Shown here: one piece after another, positions 11,150 to 22,700 of the stretch
Layout: every line of letters starts with the position of its first letter
How positions within the stretch are numbered: the stretch's first letter is position 1
Assembly: GCA_011317545.1 (NCBI GenBank)
Contig: WUJK01000004.1
Location: 1,860,001 to 1,924,000 of the forward strand
DNA from: Coniella vitis
Taxonomy: Eukaryota; Ascomycota; Sordariomycetes; Diaporthales; Schizoparmaceae
Reading direction: 5' to 3'
Length of the DNA: 64,000 nucleotides
Made by a program: the position numbers and the translations under genes
Notes under the pieces: generated by a model
Database searches by the model: none
What the model saw: the letters and a program-made list of their open reading frames with translations, nothing else
What the model was told of the DNA's origin: nothing

Positions 11150-14100
11150 CCGTAGGTAGGCCTAATAGCTCGAATAATATTAGGCTACGGCTACTACGCC
11201 CTTAGTGCTTATTATTTAAAATACCGGTAATAGCTATAAGATAGATAAACCTATTATATATAACGGTAACTAAAAGATACTTTAAGGGTTCCTTACCTAT
11301 TATAAGGCGTACTTCCTATATAATATAGTATAATTTACTATTAAACCCGATAAAGTTATCCTAGCCGGTATACGATTCGAAAAGGACGTACTTATTTAAT
11401 ACGAACCCTTACTTTATAACTATATTAAATACTTAGGTAACCTCGATTAACGTAAGACGATTACTAAGAATATATTCGATTCGTTCGTAGGGTTCGAACG
11501 TATCCTTAAGGAAATATTTAGCGATCCTAACGAAGAACGGATTATAATATAATAACTTATAAAACTTAAGCAGAATAAGTCTGCTTTAGCCTATACGGTC
11601 CGCTTTAAATAACTCTTAATACGCCTCCCTTAGGAAGATAAGAACCTTATAGAATATTATTATAGAGGACTTAAGGATAAGGTTAAGGATGAAATCTCTA
11701 AGTAGGATTAGCCTAAAGACTTTACGATATTTAGTAATAATACTATCCGTATCGATAACCGTCTCTACGAAAGACGTATAGAGAAAAGTAAGAAAGGAGG
11801 AAGCTATACTATATAAAGGAATTATACTAATATAGGACGGCGGATTTAATAGATAATTAACCGTAGTTTCTAGTAATAAGGTATAATAATTAGCGGCACT
11901 ATATATATAAGACTTATAGAGCTTAATATAGGTTAGTATAAACCTATAAATAAGGAATATTTTAATTATAGTAAGATAGGCTACTTTATACGAGAATACC
12001 GATAACCTAAGAAACCTAAAGAATTTAAGAAAATCTCCGAAGGATAATAAGCTAATATTATAATATATAAGACTACGGACTCCCCTCCTAGCTAAAACTA
12101 GCTTCTAGAGTAAATATCGGACGACTCCGATTATAGACTCCTTAACTAAACCTTCTATTATAAGGATAATTATATAATATACCTCTCGGTAAAGCAAGGC
12201 TTAGGATAATTCCCTTAGAAACCTTATAAGGAACGATAAATTATAGTTACCTAGAAGATACCCCTTTTAACGGATATTTTATAGAGTAATATTACGGAAA
12301 TTACGGAATAATAGGAAACGCTTAGAATCGGTTAGAGTATTAATACCTAAACTATTAACGAAGAAACGAGCTTAGAACTAGAAAGCTCTATAAACGAAGA
12401 TACCGATAAAGGAGATATATATTACCTTATCTACGGTATTATATTTAGAGAATTATTTAGGATAATAACCTATTAAGACGAAACCCCCCTTATATAGGAA
12501 GACGCGCGAATTAATTACCTTTATAAAAAATACTATTAGATCGTATAGTTTACCTATATTATATATAATTGTAGATAATACTTTAAATATAAGGTAATTA
12601 ACGAATAATTCCCTATACGCGAAATAGGGTATAGTATTATCGCCTACGATAATAATAATAGCGATTATTATAAAGTATTTAGAATAAGGGGAAATTACGC
12701 TAGTATTAGCCTTATATATAATACCCCCTATAAATATACTACGCGATAAGTAAAATAGTACTAATATACGATACCCTAATTCGTACCTTATACGTAAGAA
12801 AAAGCGCTCGATTAGTATAGAATACGCGAATAGAAATAAAGGGAAAAACTCGTAAGGCTTACGTATATAGAACCTATGTATTATAGCTTCTATAAGCGCG
12901 CCGATTATATAGAATACCTAGCGGATAAAGCGTATACCTATTATAACCTTAAGGATAATTAGCCCGGAGTATAGATTCTATATACCGAAGAAGAAAATTA
13001 AGCGCGCTTATAGCGATAGGCCGTAGTATATATACGATACGGAATATAATAAGCTAAGGATCTAGTATAGATAGCGGCCCTTAGAGTATAGTAAGAATAG
13101 TAGAACCTAAAAGGTAAGGATCGCCTATAAGGGATAATAAGCGATTAGGACTTATAATAAAGTCCCTCTACGCGATAGATAGCTCGACGTATAAATATTT
13201 AAAAATCGTAGTACGAATTAATAGTAAATACTATATAATACTCCTAGATAGCGGAGTATAAGGAAACTTTATATCCCTAAGCGTTATTAATAGAGAACGG
13301 ATATCTTAGAAGAAGAAGATAGAACCCTATAAACTTAGTATTATAGAAGGTAAAGAAATCGCTTATAGCTAAGGTATTATCGATATAGAATCTAATTAAT
13401 TACTAGTTATAATCTACGGATATATAATACTAATAAACTTCGATATTACGGATACCGTATAATACGAGTTAATTTTAGGTATATTATAGTTAAGAAAGGA
13501 AAATCCTCGAATCGATTAGATTAATAGCTATATTTTATAGGATAAAGCGGATATCCGAGAAACGGTTATAATTAAAGGTATAGGATCGGATTTAGTTATT
13601 AAGCGATACCTAGATAATAAGGGCTTAAACAAATTTATATATACCTCTAAATCGAGAAAAGCTAAGATAATAACTACCCTAGGATATAATAAACCTCGAT
13701 AGCTTATAAAGAAGGATCTAGTAATAACTAATACCTAATAGAATAAGGGATATAATAGATTAGGATACGATATAATAGGATTTTATAGATAGTAGGATAT
13801 ATTATCGCGGTAAGTTTAAGAAGGAACTAAATATATATAACGATATCTCCTTATAATAGTAACTATATAAGACGAAGATACGTTTAGAAACCTCTCCGGT
13901 ATATTAGAAGAGTATCGGAAGTTTATAAAACTATTTTAAGGAAAATTCGATAATAGCTTATTAGAGTATAGCTTATACGATTACGAGATTCTACTTAAAG
14001 AAGGAGAATAACTAAAGTTCTTTCCTATCTACGGATTAGATAAAGATAAACTTAAAGTATTTAGAGAATATATCGACGAAAATCTTAAGAAAGGCTATAT

Positions 14101-16700
14101 TAAACCTTTATATTTACTAATAGGATACTTAATCTTATTTATATTAAAGAAAAACGGTAAACTACGATTATATATTAATTATCGGTAACTTAACGATATT
14201 ATAATTAAGAATCGGTACCCCTTACCTCTCTTTAAAGAACTTAGAGATAAACTTAGAGGAGCCTAATAGTTTATAGCCCTCGACCTTAAAGAAGGATATA
14301 CGTATATTCGTATTAAACCCGGAGAATAATAGAAAATAGCGTTTAGGATACGCTACGGATATTTCGAATATCTTATTATATTATTCGGACTTACTAACGC
14401 CCCTATATTATTCTAGGAAATAATAAACTTTATCTTATATAAATACCTCGACTATTTTATAATCGTTTACCTAAACGATATCCTTATTTACTTAAAGATA
14501 TTCGAGGAATACTAGAAGTATATTACGATAATCTTATAAATCCTCTAAGATAATAAGATTTTAGTAAAACCTACTAAATATAACTGGAATATTTAAGAAG
14601 TTAACTACCTCGGATATACTATTATACTAGGGTATATACGAATATAGAAAGATAAAGTATAAGTAGTTAGGGATTAGCCTATATCTTAGAACGTTAAAGA
14701 TATTAAAGCCTTCTTAGGCTATACTAACTTCTACCGATAATTTATTAAGAACTATAGTAGTATTATAATACTACTTATAGAACTTACGAAAAAGGATATT
14801 ACCTTTAACTAGAACGAATAGATATAGAAAGCCTTTAGTATAATTAAGGGCGTAGTTATATTAGAACTAATCCTAGTCGAAGTAGACTAAGATAAAGTTT
14901 TCGAGATTAAGATAAACGTATTAGATTATATACTCGGTGGATAACTCGGATAATAAGATAATAAAGGACGGCTACGGATAGTTAGTAACTTTAGCAAAAA
15001 GCTAAACGGACTAGAACTTAACTATAGAACGCCCGATTAAGAACTTATAATAATAGTAAAAGCCTTTAGGGAATAACGATATTATCTTATCGGCGTAAAA
15101 TAATAAATTCTTATATATACGGATTATAAGAACCTTTAGGTATTTACCTTAATAAAGTAACTTAATAAACGATAAGTTAGATAGTACGAATTTCTATTAG
15201 AATTCGACTTTAAGATTATCTACTATAAAGGTAAGGAAAACGAACGAGTAGATACTCTTAGTAGACGGTTAGATTATAAGGATAGTAATAGTAAAGACTA
15301 AGATATTATAGTAATCTTTAAGGAAGATTCGGACGGTAACCTTATTATACCTTTTATTATTAAAGAACTTAACGTAATACTATATATCGAAGGAGAAATA
15401 CCTAACCTCGATAGTATAATAATATTAGAGTAAAACGATTATATTAGAGGTATTTATAATATACTAGTATATAAATATTAAGGAATTAGAGTAACCTATA
15501 AAAGGATCTAATGCTATTAGAATCTACTAAACCTTAAGAAACGAGTTACGAATATCGTTAATAATTACGATATATATAAACGGAATAAGATAGAACGATA
15601 TAAACCTTACGGATTATTATAACCTCTACTAGTACCTATAACTATTTAGTTATCTATTAATCTAGACTTTATTACTAAGCTACCCCTTTTATAAGAACCC
15701 TTAACTTAGGTATAATACGATAGTATCTTAATAGTAGTTTATAGACTAAGTAAGTATATATACTTCCTATTATATAAGGAAAGTAATACCGTAGAAGAAC
15801 TCGTATATATATTCCTCCGTATTATTATCGCTAATTACGGGATACCTTAGGAAATTATATTAGATAGAGATAGAAAATTCGTATTAAAATTCTAGATCTT
15901 ACTTACTAAATACCTCGGAACGATATAACGTATATCTACGGAATTTTATCCTTAGATAGACGGATAAACGGAACGTAATAATTAGATTATAGAATAGTAT
16001 CTACGATACTATATTAACTACGAATAAGATAATTAGGTCGAACTTTTGCTAACCGCGCAGTTTGCTTATAATAGTATAGATATAACGAGTATAGGAAAAT
16101 CATTATTCTTCCTATTCTACGGATATAACCCTACGGCGTATTACGAAATATTATTAGGTAGAAACGTAGAAACGGCAGATTAATACGCTAAAAGAATTAA
16201 ATAATCGTACGAAGATACTCGATATATACTTTAGAACGTTAGGGAATAAATAACGAAATACGCTAATTAGAAAAGGATTAAGGGACTAATCCTATAGAAG
16301 GGAGATAAAGTCTACCTTAACCGTAAAAATATTAAAACTATTAAACCTAGCGATAAACTCGATTATAAAAAACTCGGACCTTATAAAATTATACGATAAA
16401 TCTCACCGGTTAACTATAAATTGGAAATCCTATATATACGCCTATACCCGGTCTTCTATATTTTACTTCTAGAATTAGTACTAGTAGATATAGAACTCTC
16501 GTACGATATAGATATTATCGAACCAGAGTAAGTATAATACGAAGTCGAATAGATTCTCGACTTATATAAACGTAGACGCGGAAAATAATACCTTATTAAA
16601 TAGGAAAATTACGATAATTCGGAAAATACTTAGGAACTACTAAAGAACGTATACCTAGACCTTATTAAAGAATACGAAAATAAAAAGCTATTATAGCCTT
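11150..16700 (+). pseudogene. E1 gag-pol with C-terminal chromodomain (RIP-inactivated)
   Basis: Read through stops. Capsid region near 11570-11800 (ALAYTVRFKQLLIRLP, then YYRGLKDKVKDE and TIRIDNRLYERR). Zinc knuckle at 11958-11999 with exact C-x2-C-x4-H-x4-C spacing, but all four ligands now read Tyr. Protease LLDSGV at 13241-13258. RT from about 14000: KKNGKLRLYINY, then the active site YLND in place of YLDD (14468-14479), then VNYLGYTI. RNase H near 14870-15100. Integrase about 15480-16240 (LDRDRKFV, then TEFYP and TERNN, the last normally TER.N). Chromodomain 16538-16680 (YEVE-ILD, YLIKWENYDNSENT with TAG read as Trp, then LIKEYE). Normal length for the family. No intact frame. Confidence 0.92.
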
Positions 16701-16710
16701 AGATAGAGAA

Positions 16711-16785
16711 GGTATTATAAGGAATCGAACCCCGGACCTTTTAATAAGAAACTAGGAGCTCTAACTACTAAGCTATAAGACTACT
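16711..16785 (-). other. tRNA-like 75-bp sequence, E1
   Basis: On the minus strand it contains a box A-like TAGCTTAGTAGTTAGAGC, a pairing anticodon arm, and a box B-like GGGGTTCGATTCC that can form a T-arm. The acceptor ends do not pair, so it is not a functional tRNA gene. It has the same orientation as the E1 antisense ORF and lies just beyond the chromodomain. The same 75 bp occurs in E2, E3 and E5. Confidence 0.7.
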
Positions 16786-16833
16786 TATATCTTTAACTAT
16801 AATAGCTACCTATAGGAATAACTAGACCCCTTA

Positions 16834-17489
16834 TTAAGAGCTACCTATACTCGGACTCCCTAAGTTAAATCCGGACTAATTAATCGTAGCGTTAAGCGCT
16901 ACTAATATATTCTAATCTATACCCTTAAACGAAGGATCCTATATAGATAAAACGGCCTCCTTAGTAGCTACGGTTTAAATAGCCTCGGTAACCCGCTTAC
17001 GCTCCTCCTCTTCTAAACTAGTATTTACTAACTTTATACCCTTCTCCTAAAGAAACCGTTATTATTTCTTTAAACGAGATAATCTAGCTAAAGTCTCTAT
17101 TAGACGGGCTTATATATCGGTAAGTTCCCTCCAATACTTAAGCAAACGCTCCTCCTCCTCTAACTTACGATTATCTAAATATATTAACTCGTCGTTAATC
17201 TTAGATACTAAGGAAAGAGTTAATACTAGTATAGTAAGAACTACTAAGAAAAACCACCTATACAAGGATACTAGTACTCGTAACGTATTATAAGAACGAT
17301 TTCGTTTAGTATATTACGTATAACTTTTTATATTATTAACTATCTTATATACTAACCCCTCCCTTAGGTATAACGAATAAGGTATAATTTCGTAACCTTA
17401 GGTTTCGATATATATAAAACGATTTAAGGTAGTAATACGCTTCTTAGATAAAGATAAGGACGGATTTATAATATACGATTTTATAATTC
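16834..17489 (-). pseudogene. E1 antisense ORF, type I (membrane segment plus coiled coil)
   Basis: Antisense to the element, between pol and the 3' LTR. The minus frame from 17489 (ATA where an ATG may have stood) to TAA at 16836-16834 has only TAA/TAG interruptions, giving about 217 residues. A strongly hydrophobic segment (RWFFLVVLTILVLTLSLV, about 17256-17203) looks like one membrane span. It is followed by a charged helical region (KLEEEERLLKYWREL, about 17169-17120, and SLEEEERKRVTEAI, about 17020-16980). The N-terminal part is short and basic. No family recognised. It differs from the antisense ORF of E2/E3/E5, although the DNA just upstream of the start is shared. Confidence 0.5.
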
Positions 17490-17600
17490 TAGAAGATATA
17501 ACGAATTAGGAAGGTATAATCCGAAGTAAGAATATTAGGCAGGATTATTTACGGAAATACTATAGGTTTTTAGGGATAAAGACCGATAGAAGGGAGATAA

Positions 17601-18056
17601 TATTATAACTTACGAATATATAGGTTATAGGAATAGGCTAGCGTAACTATATACTAGTAAATCGGAACCTTAATAGACCGATAGGGATCTCTTATATAAG
17701 AAATACGGATAATATAATCAGGGTTAGGGTAGAGCTTATAAGAGATTATTATTACCTATCGGATAGTTAATAGGTAATTATAGGTATTAATAGGCTTAGA
17801 TAGGCTATATATTAATAAATAGAATAACGGAAGGATATAAAGACGATGGATTTCCTAGCTATTAGATAGTTTTCCTTATAGTCTTTAGTTATAAATCTAA
17901 GTATTATTTTATATAATAGGGTAATCCCTCTTAATTACTTATAATACTTAATATTACTCGATAACGTACGAAGACTTAAAGGTAATACTTCCTTACCTGC
18001 TAATATATAACTTATAGGTATTTCCAGAATCCGGGATTCAGGCAAGGATTATTACA
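17601..18056 (+). repeat. E1 3' LTR (456 bp)
   Basis: Same length as the 5' LTR. Its start is RIP-altered to TATTATAACT, while its end still reads ATTACA. Followed by TSD CCTTC. Confidence 0.95.
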
Positions 18057-18445
18057 CCTTCGCTCTATCGACTTTCTTCTATATATATATAGATATTAAC
18101 TAGTATATCTCCTTTTTTATAGCCTTAAACTATTAATCGCGGAAAGGTAACTTCTAACCTTATACCTAGTTTAATAGTTCTTTAGGTAGATTATTAATAT
18201 ATTAGGAATATAATATAAACTTAGTAATTTTATCCTATATCTAACTAGGCTTATTATTAATATTAACTACTATTATAATTATAGCGTATAATATAATATA
18301 TCTTATATCTAGTTCCGGCTATATATCTATTAGTATAATAGCTAGATAAGCTTATTATCGCTTAAACGGATAAAATACGCTTATAAAGGCGAATAGCCTT
18401 CGGATAAATAGCTCGGGTAGCTCGGAGTTCTTTCTTTTATACCTA
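18057..18445 (-). pseudogene. Copia pol fragment: start of reverse transcriptase, between E1 and E2
   Basis: On the minus strand it reads FKAIKKEIY-LISIYI-KKVDRAK (about 18140-18060), the Copia block 'ai..Ei..l....w..v'. It joins in frame to the RT segment at 10486 when E1 is removed, and is flanked on its other side by the E2 duplication ACCTA (18441-18445). Confidence 0.8.
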
Positions 18446-18919
18446 TATAATAATCCTTACCTAAATCCCTGATTCTGGAAGTACCTATAAATTATATATT
18501 AGCAGGTAGGGAAGTATTACCTTTAAGTCTTTATACGTTATCGAGCAATATTAAGTATTATAAGTAGTTAAGAGGGATTACCCTATTATATAAAATAATA
18601 CTTAGATTTATAACTAAAGATTATAAGGAAAATATCTAATATTAAGCTATAAACTCCTATCCTTATATCCTTCTATTATTAACTACTATTCCCTAAATAG
18701 TACCTTAAACCGTAAGAGTCGATAGCGACTTCTTCGATCTACCTATATAGTCGTTAGGACCGCTAGCGGTCCTATCGGTCCTTATTATATTATCTTTTAT
18801 AACCCTAACCCTTATATTCCTTATATAAGAGATCCTTATCGGTCCGTTAAGGTTCCGATTTACTAGTATATAATTACGCTAGCCTATTCCTATAACCTAT
18901 ATAACTATAGGTTATAATA
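18446..18919 (-). repeat. E2 3' LTR (474 bp)
   Basis: Equal in length to 25950-26423. A variable block at 18715-18780 includes a palindromic GACCGCTAGCGGTC. The outer termini are RIP-altered TG/CA ends. Confidence 0.95.
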
Positions 18920-18989
18920 TTATCTCCCTTCTATCGGTCTTTATCCCTAAAGATTATAATTATTTCCGTAAATAGTCCTGCTTAATATT

Positions 18990-19545
18990 CTTACTTCGGA
19001 TTATACTTTCCTAATTTATTATATCGTTAAGAATTAATAAAGTTCGTTATAAAAAGATCGAATAAAGCTTAACCTTAAGTCTTTCTATCTTTTCTCGTTA
19101 TACCGTTATACCTTCTTATTCTTACTATAAGGATTATAAGACTTCCTATCTTACTTCTAAGGATAACCTATCTCGTTATCTAGAGTATATTCGAAATAAG
19201 CGGGTTAATTACGATATATATAGTTTAACGCTAGCCTAAATATAAAAGATTACCCGATAATATTCTCTAATCGAGGCCGAGCTAGATAAGGCAGAGGAGG
19301 AAGCGATAGAGGCGAATACCCGTATTTCCTGTTTATAGAAATAGCGTTATATATAGGTTAATAAGATAGCGTATATTATTCGTCGCGGTTTAGATACGAT
19401 CGAGGAGTTAGATCGTTTTAAAGCGGAGGAGTTAGAGAGGGAGCGTTTAGCTACCGAGGCTAAGAAACGTCCTACGGAGTTAGCCGTTCTTAAGGGCCCG
19501 TTGCCCGAGGGTTTTATAACTATTATATTAGAGGATTTTAATTAA
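18990..19545 (+). pseudogene. E2 antisense ORF, type II (conserved charged helical protein)
   Basis: Plus-strand frame, antisense to E2, from about 18990 to the TAA at 19543-19545, interrupted only by TAA/TAG. It contains PSYSYYKDYK (about 19110), YLEYIRNKRVNYDI (19177-19218), a strongly charged helix EAELDKAEEEAIEANTRI (19276-19330), IRRGLDTIEELDRFKAEELE (19378-19437) and a fixed end GFITIILEDFN. The same motifs in the same order occur in E3 (31830-32376) and E5 (53630-53082). Predicted about 180 residues, largely helical, with no membrane segment. Family unknown. Confidence 0.6.
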
Positions 19546-19705
19546 TCTAGGATTTCTCCGTTATCTCTATTTAATTTTCTTATTAATAATTTATAAGGTA
19601 TTAGGGCTTTTAGTTTATAACTTTAATTTCTTTAGAGTTATTATTAATAGTCCTTAATAAGGGGTTTAGTTATTTCTATAGGTAGCTATTATAATTAAAG
19701 ATATA

Positions 19706-19780
19706 AGTAATCTTATAGCTTAATAGTTAGAGTTCCTAGTTTCTTATTAAGAGGTTTAGGGTTCGATTCCCTATAATACC
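19706..19780 (+). other. tRNA-like 75-bp sequence, E2
   Basis: Box A-like TAGCTTAATAGTTAGAG and box B-like GGGTTCGATTCCC with a matching anticodon-type hairpin. Same strand as the antisense ORF and 160 bp beyond its stop. The acceptor stem does not pair. Confidence 0.7.
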
Positions 19781-19799
19781 TTCTCTATCTAAGGCTATA

Positions 19800-22700
19800 A
19801 TAACTTTTATTTTTCGTATTCTTTAATAAGGTCTAGATATATATTCTTTAGTAGTTCCTAAGTATTTTCCGAATTATTATAATTTTTCTATTTAATAAGA
19901 TATTACTTTCCGTATCCGCGTTTATATAAATCGAGAATCTATTTAACTTTATATTATACTTATTCTAGTTCGATAATATCTATATTATACGAGAGTTCTA
20001 TATCTACTAGTATTAGTTCTAGGAGTAAAGTATAGAAGATTAGGTATAAGCGTATATATAGGATTTCGAGTTTATAATTAACCGGTAAAATCTATTATAT
20101 AATTTTATAAGGTCCGAGTTTTTTATAATCGAGTTTATCGCTAGGTTTAATAGTTTTAATATTTTTATAGTTAAGGTAGATTTTATCTCCCTTTTATAGG
20201 ATTAATCCCTTAATCCTTTTCTAATTAGCGTATTTCGTTATTTATTCTTTAATATCCTAAAATATATGTGAAATATCTTTATATAATTACTTAATTCTTC
20301 TAGTATATTAGTCTACCGTTTCTACGTTTCTATTTAATAGTATTTTATAATATATTATAGGGTTATATCTATAGAGTAGGAAGAATAGTAATTTTCTTAT
20401 ACTTATCGTATTTATACTATTATAAGCGAATTATATTATAAATAGGAGTTCGACCTAATTATCCTATTTATAATTAATATAGTATTATAGATATTATTCT
20501 ATAATCTAATTAGTATATTCTATTTATCCGTTTATCTAAGGATAAAATACTATAGATATACGTTATATTATTCCGAGGTATTTAGTAAGTAAGATCTAGA
20601 ATTTTAATATAAATTTTCTATATCTATCTAATATAATTTCCTAAGGTATTCTATAGTTAGCGATAATAATACGGAGGAATATATATACGAGTTCTTCTAT
20701 AATACTATTTTCTTTATATAATAGGAAATATATATACTTACTTAGTCTATAAACTACTATTAAGATATTATCGTATTATACCTAAGTTAAGGGTTTTTAT
20801 AAGAGAGATAGCTTAGTAATAAAGTCTAAACTAATAGATAACTAAATAATTATAGATATTAGTAAAGGTTATAATAATCCGTAAGGCTTATATTATTCTA
20901 TCTTATTCCGTTTATATATATTATAGTTATTAATAATATTTATAACTCGTTTCTTAAGGTTTAATAGATTCTAATAGCGTTAGATCCTTTTATAAGTTAC
21001 TCTAATTCCTTAATATCTATATACTAATACGCTATAAATATTTCTAATATAATCATCTTATTCTAATATTATTATATTATCGAGGTTAGGTATTTCTCCT
21101 TTAATATATAATATTATATTAAGTTCTTTAATAATAGATAGTATAATAAAGTTACCCTCCGAATCTTCCTTAAAGATTATTATAATATCTTAGTCTTTAC
21201 TATTACTATCCTTATAATCTAATCGTTTATTAAGAGCGTTTATTCGTTCGTTTTCTTTACCTTTACGGTAGATAATCTTAAAGTCGAATTCTAATAGAAA
21301 TTCGTATTATCTAACTTATTATTTATTAAGTTACTTTATTAAGGTAAATATCTAAAGATTCTTATAATCCGTATATATAAGAATTTATTATTTTACGCCG
21401 ATAAGGTAGTATCGCTCTTCCCTAAAAGCTTCTACTATTACTATAAGTTCTTAATCGGGCGTTCTATAGTTAAGTTCTAATCCGTTTAGCTTCTTACTAA
21501 AGTTACTAATTATTCGTAATCGTCTTTTATTATCTCGTTATCCGAGTTATCTACCGAATATATAATCTAATATATCTATCTCGATCTCGAAAACTTTATC
21601 TTAATCTACTTCGATTAGGATTAGTTCTAATATAATTACGCCCTTAATTATACTAAAGGCTTTCTATACCTATTCGTTCTAGTTAAAGGTAATATCCTTT
21701 TTCGTAAATTCCGTAAGTATCAGAACCCTACCCTGAACGCTAGGAAAGCGCAGCGGTAACGCAGTCCCTGCGGCTTGGAATAAGGGCCTGCCGGCAGCTC
21801 TCGGCAGGCAGCTATAGTATCTTAAAGATATAAAGAGCCGTCGGAAGCTTCGGAAACCAGTAAATGGAGAGGGGATTCCTCTTTAGGTTTAGTTTCTGTT
21901 AACGAATACTACTATTATAGTATCTTCTATGCGATATAGCTGCTTTTATACTAAGAACTCGTCGTCTATATTGTACTTTATTACCTCGTAACAACCTACC
22001 TCCTGATAGTAAGTAGTATTATAATACTATTATAATTCTTAATAAATTATCGATAGAAGTTAATATAGCTTAAGAAGGCTTTAATATCCTTAATATTCTA
22101 AGGTATAGGCTAGTCCCTAACTACCTATACTTTATCTTTCTATATTCGTATATACCCTAGTATAATAATATATCCGAGGTAGTTAACTTTTTAAGTATTC
22201 TAATTATTTTTAATAGGTTCTACTAAAATCTTATTATCTTAGAGGATTTATAGGATTATTATAATATACTTCTAATATTCTTCGAATATCTTAGAGTAAA
22301 TAGGGATATTATTTAGGTAAGCGATTATAAAATAATCGAGGTATTTATATAAGATAAAGTTTATTATTTCTTAGAATAATATAGAGGCGTTAGTAAGTCC
22401 GAATAGTATAATAAGATATTCGAAATATCTATAGCGTATTCTAAACGCTATTTTCTATTCTTCTCCGGGTTTAATATAAATATATATATATCCTTCCTTA
22501 AGGTCGAAGGCTATAAACTATTAGGCTCCTTTAAGTCTATCCCTAAGTTCTTTAAAAAAGGGTAAAGGGTACCGATTCTTAATTATAATATCGTTAAATT
22601 ACCGATAATTAATATATAATCGTAGTTTACCGTTTTTCTTTAGTATAAATAGGATTAGGTATCTTATTAGTAAATATAAAGATCTAATATAGCCTTTCTT

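Larger units (their letters stand above)
10487..18056 (+). mobile_element. E1: chromoviral Ty3/Gypsy retrotransposon, full length, inserted in Copia
   Basis: 7570 bp, bounded by two 456-bp LTRs (10487-10942, 17601-18056) and the exact duplication CCTTC (10482-10486, 18057-18061). The LTR starts TGTTATAACC and ends in a GGATTATTACA-type sequence. A polypurine tract (AGAAGGGAGA, 17589-17598) precedes the 3' LTR. The internal order gag, protease, RT, RNase H, integrase, chromodomain identifies a chromovirus. The 3' region holds a tRNA-like sequence and an antisense ORF. RIP has mutated it throughout, least in the outer LTR ends. Confidence 0.96.

Noticed and set aside
16711..16785. Functional tRNA gene
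   Set aside because: The acceptor stem does not pair and the copy number follows the retroelement. Kept only as tRNA-like.
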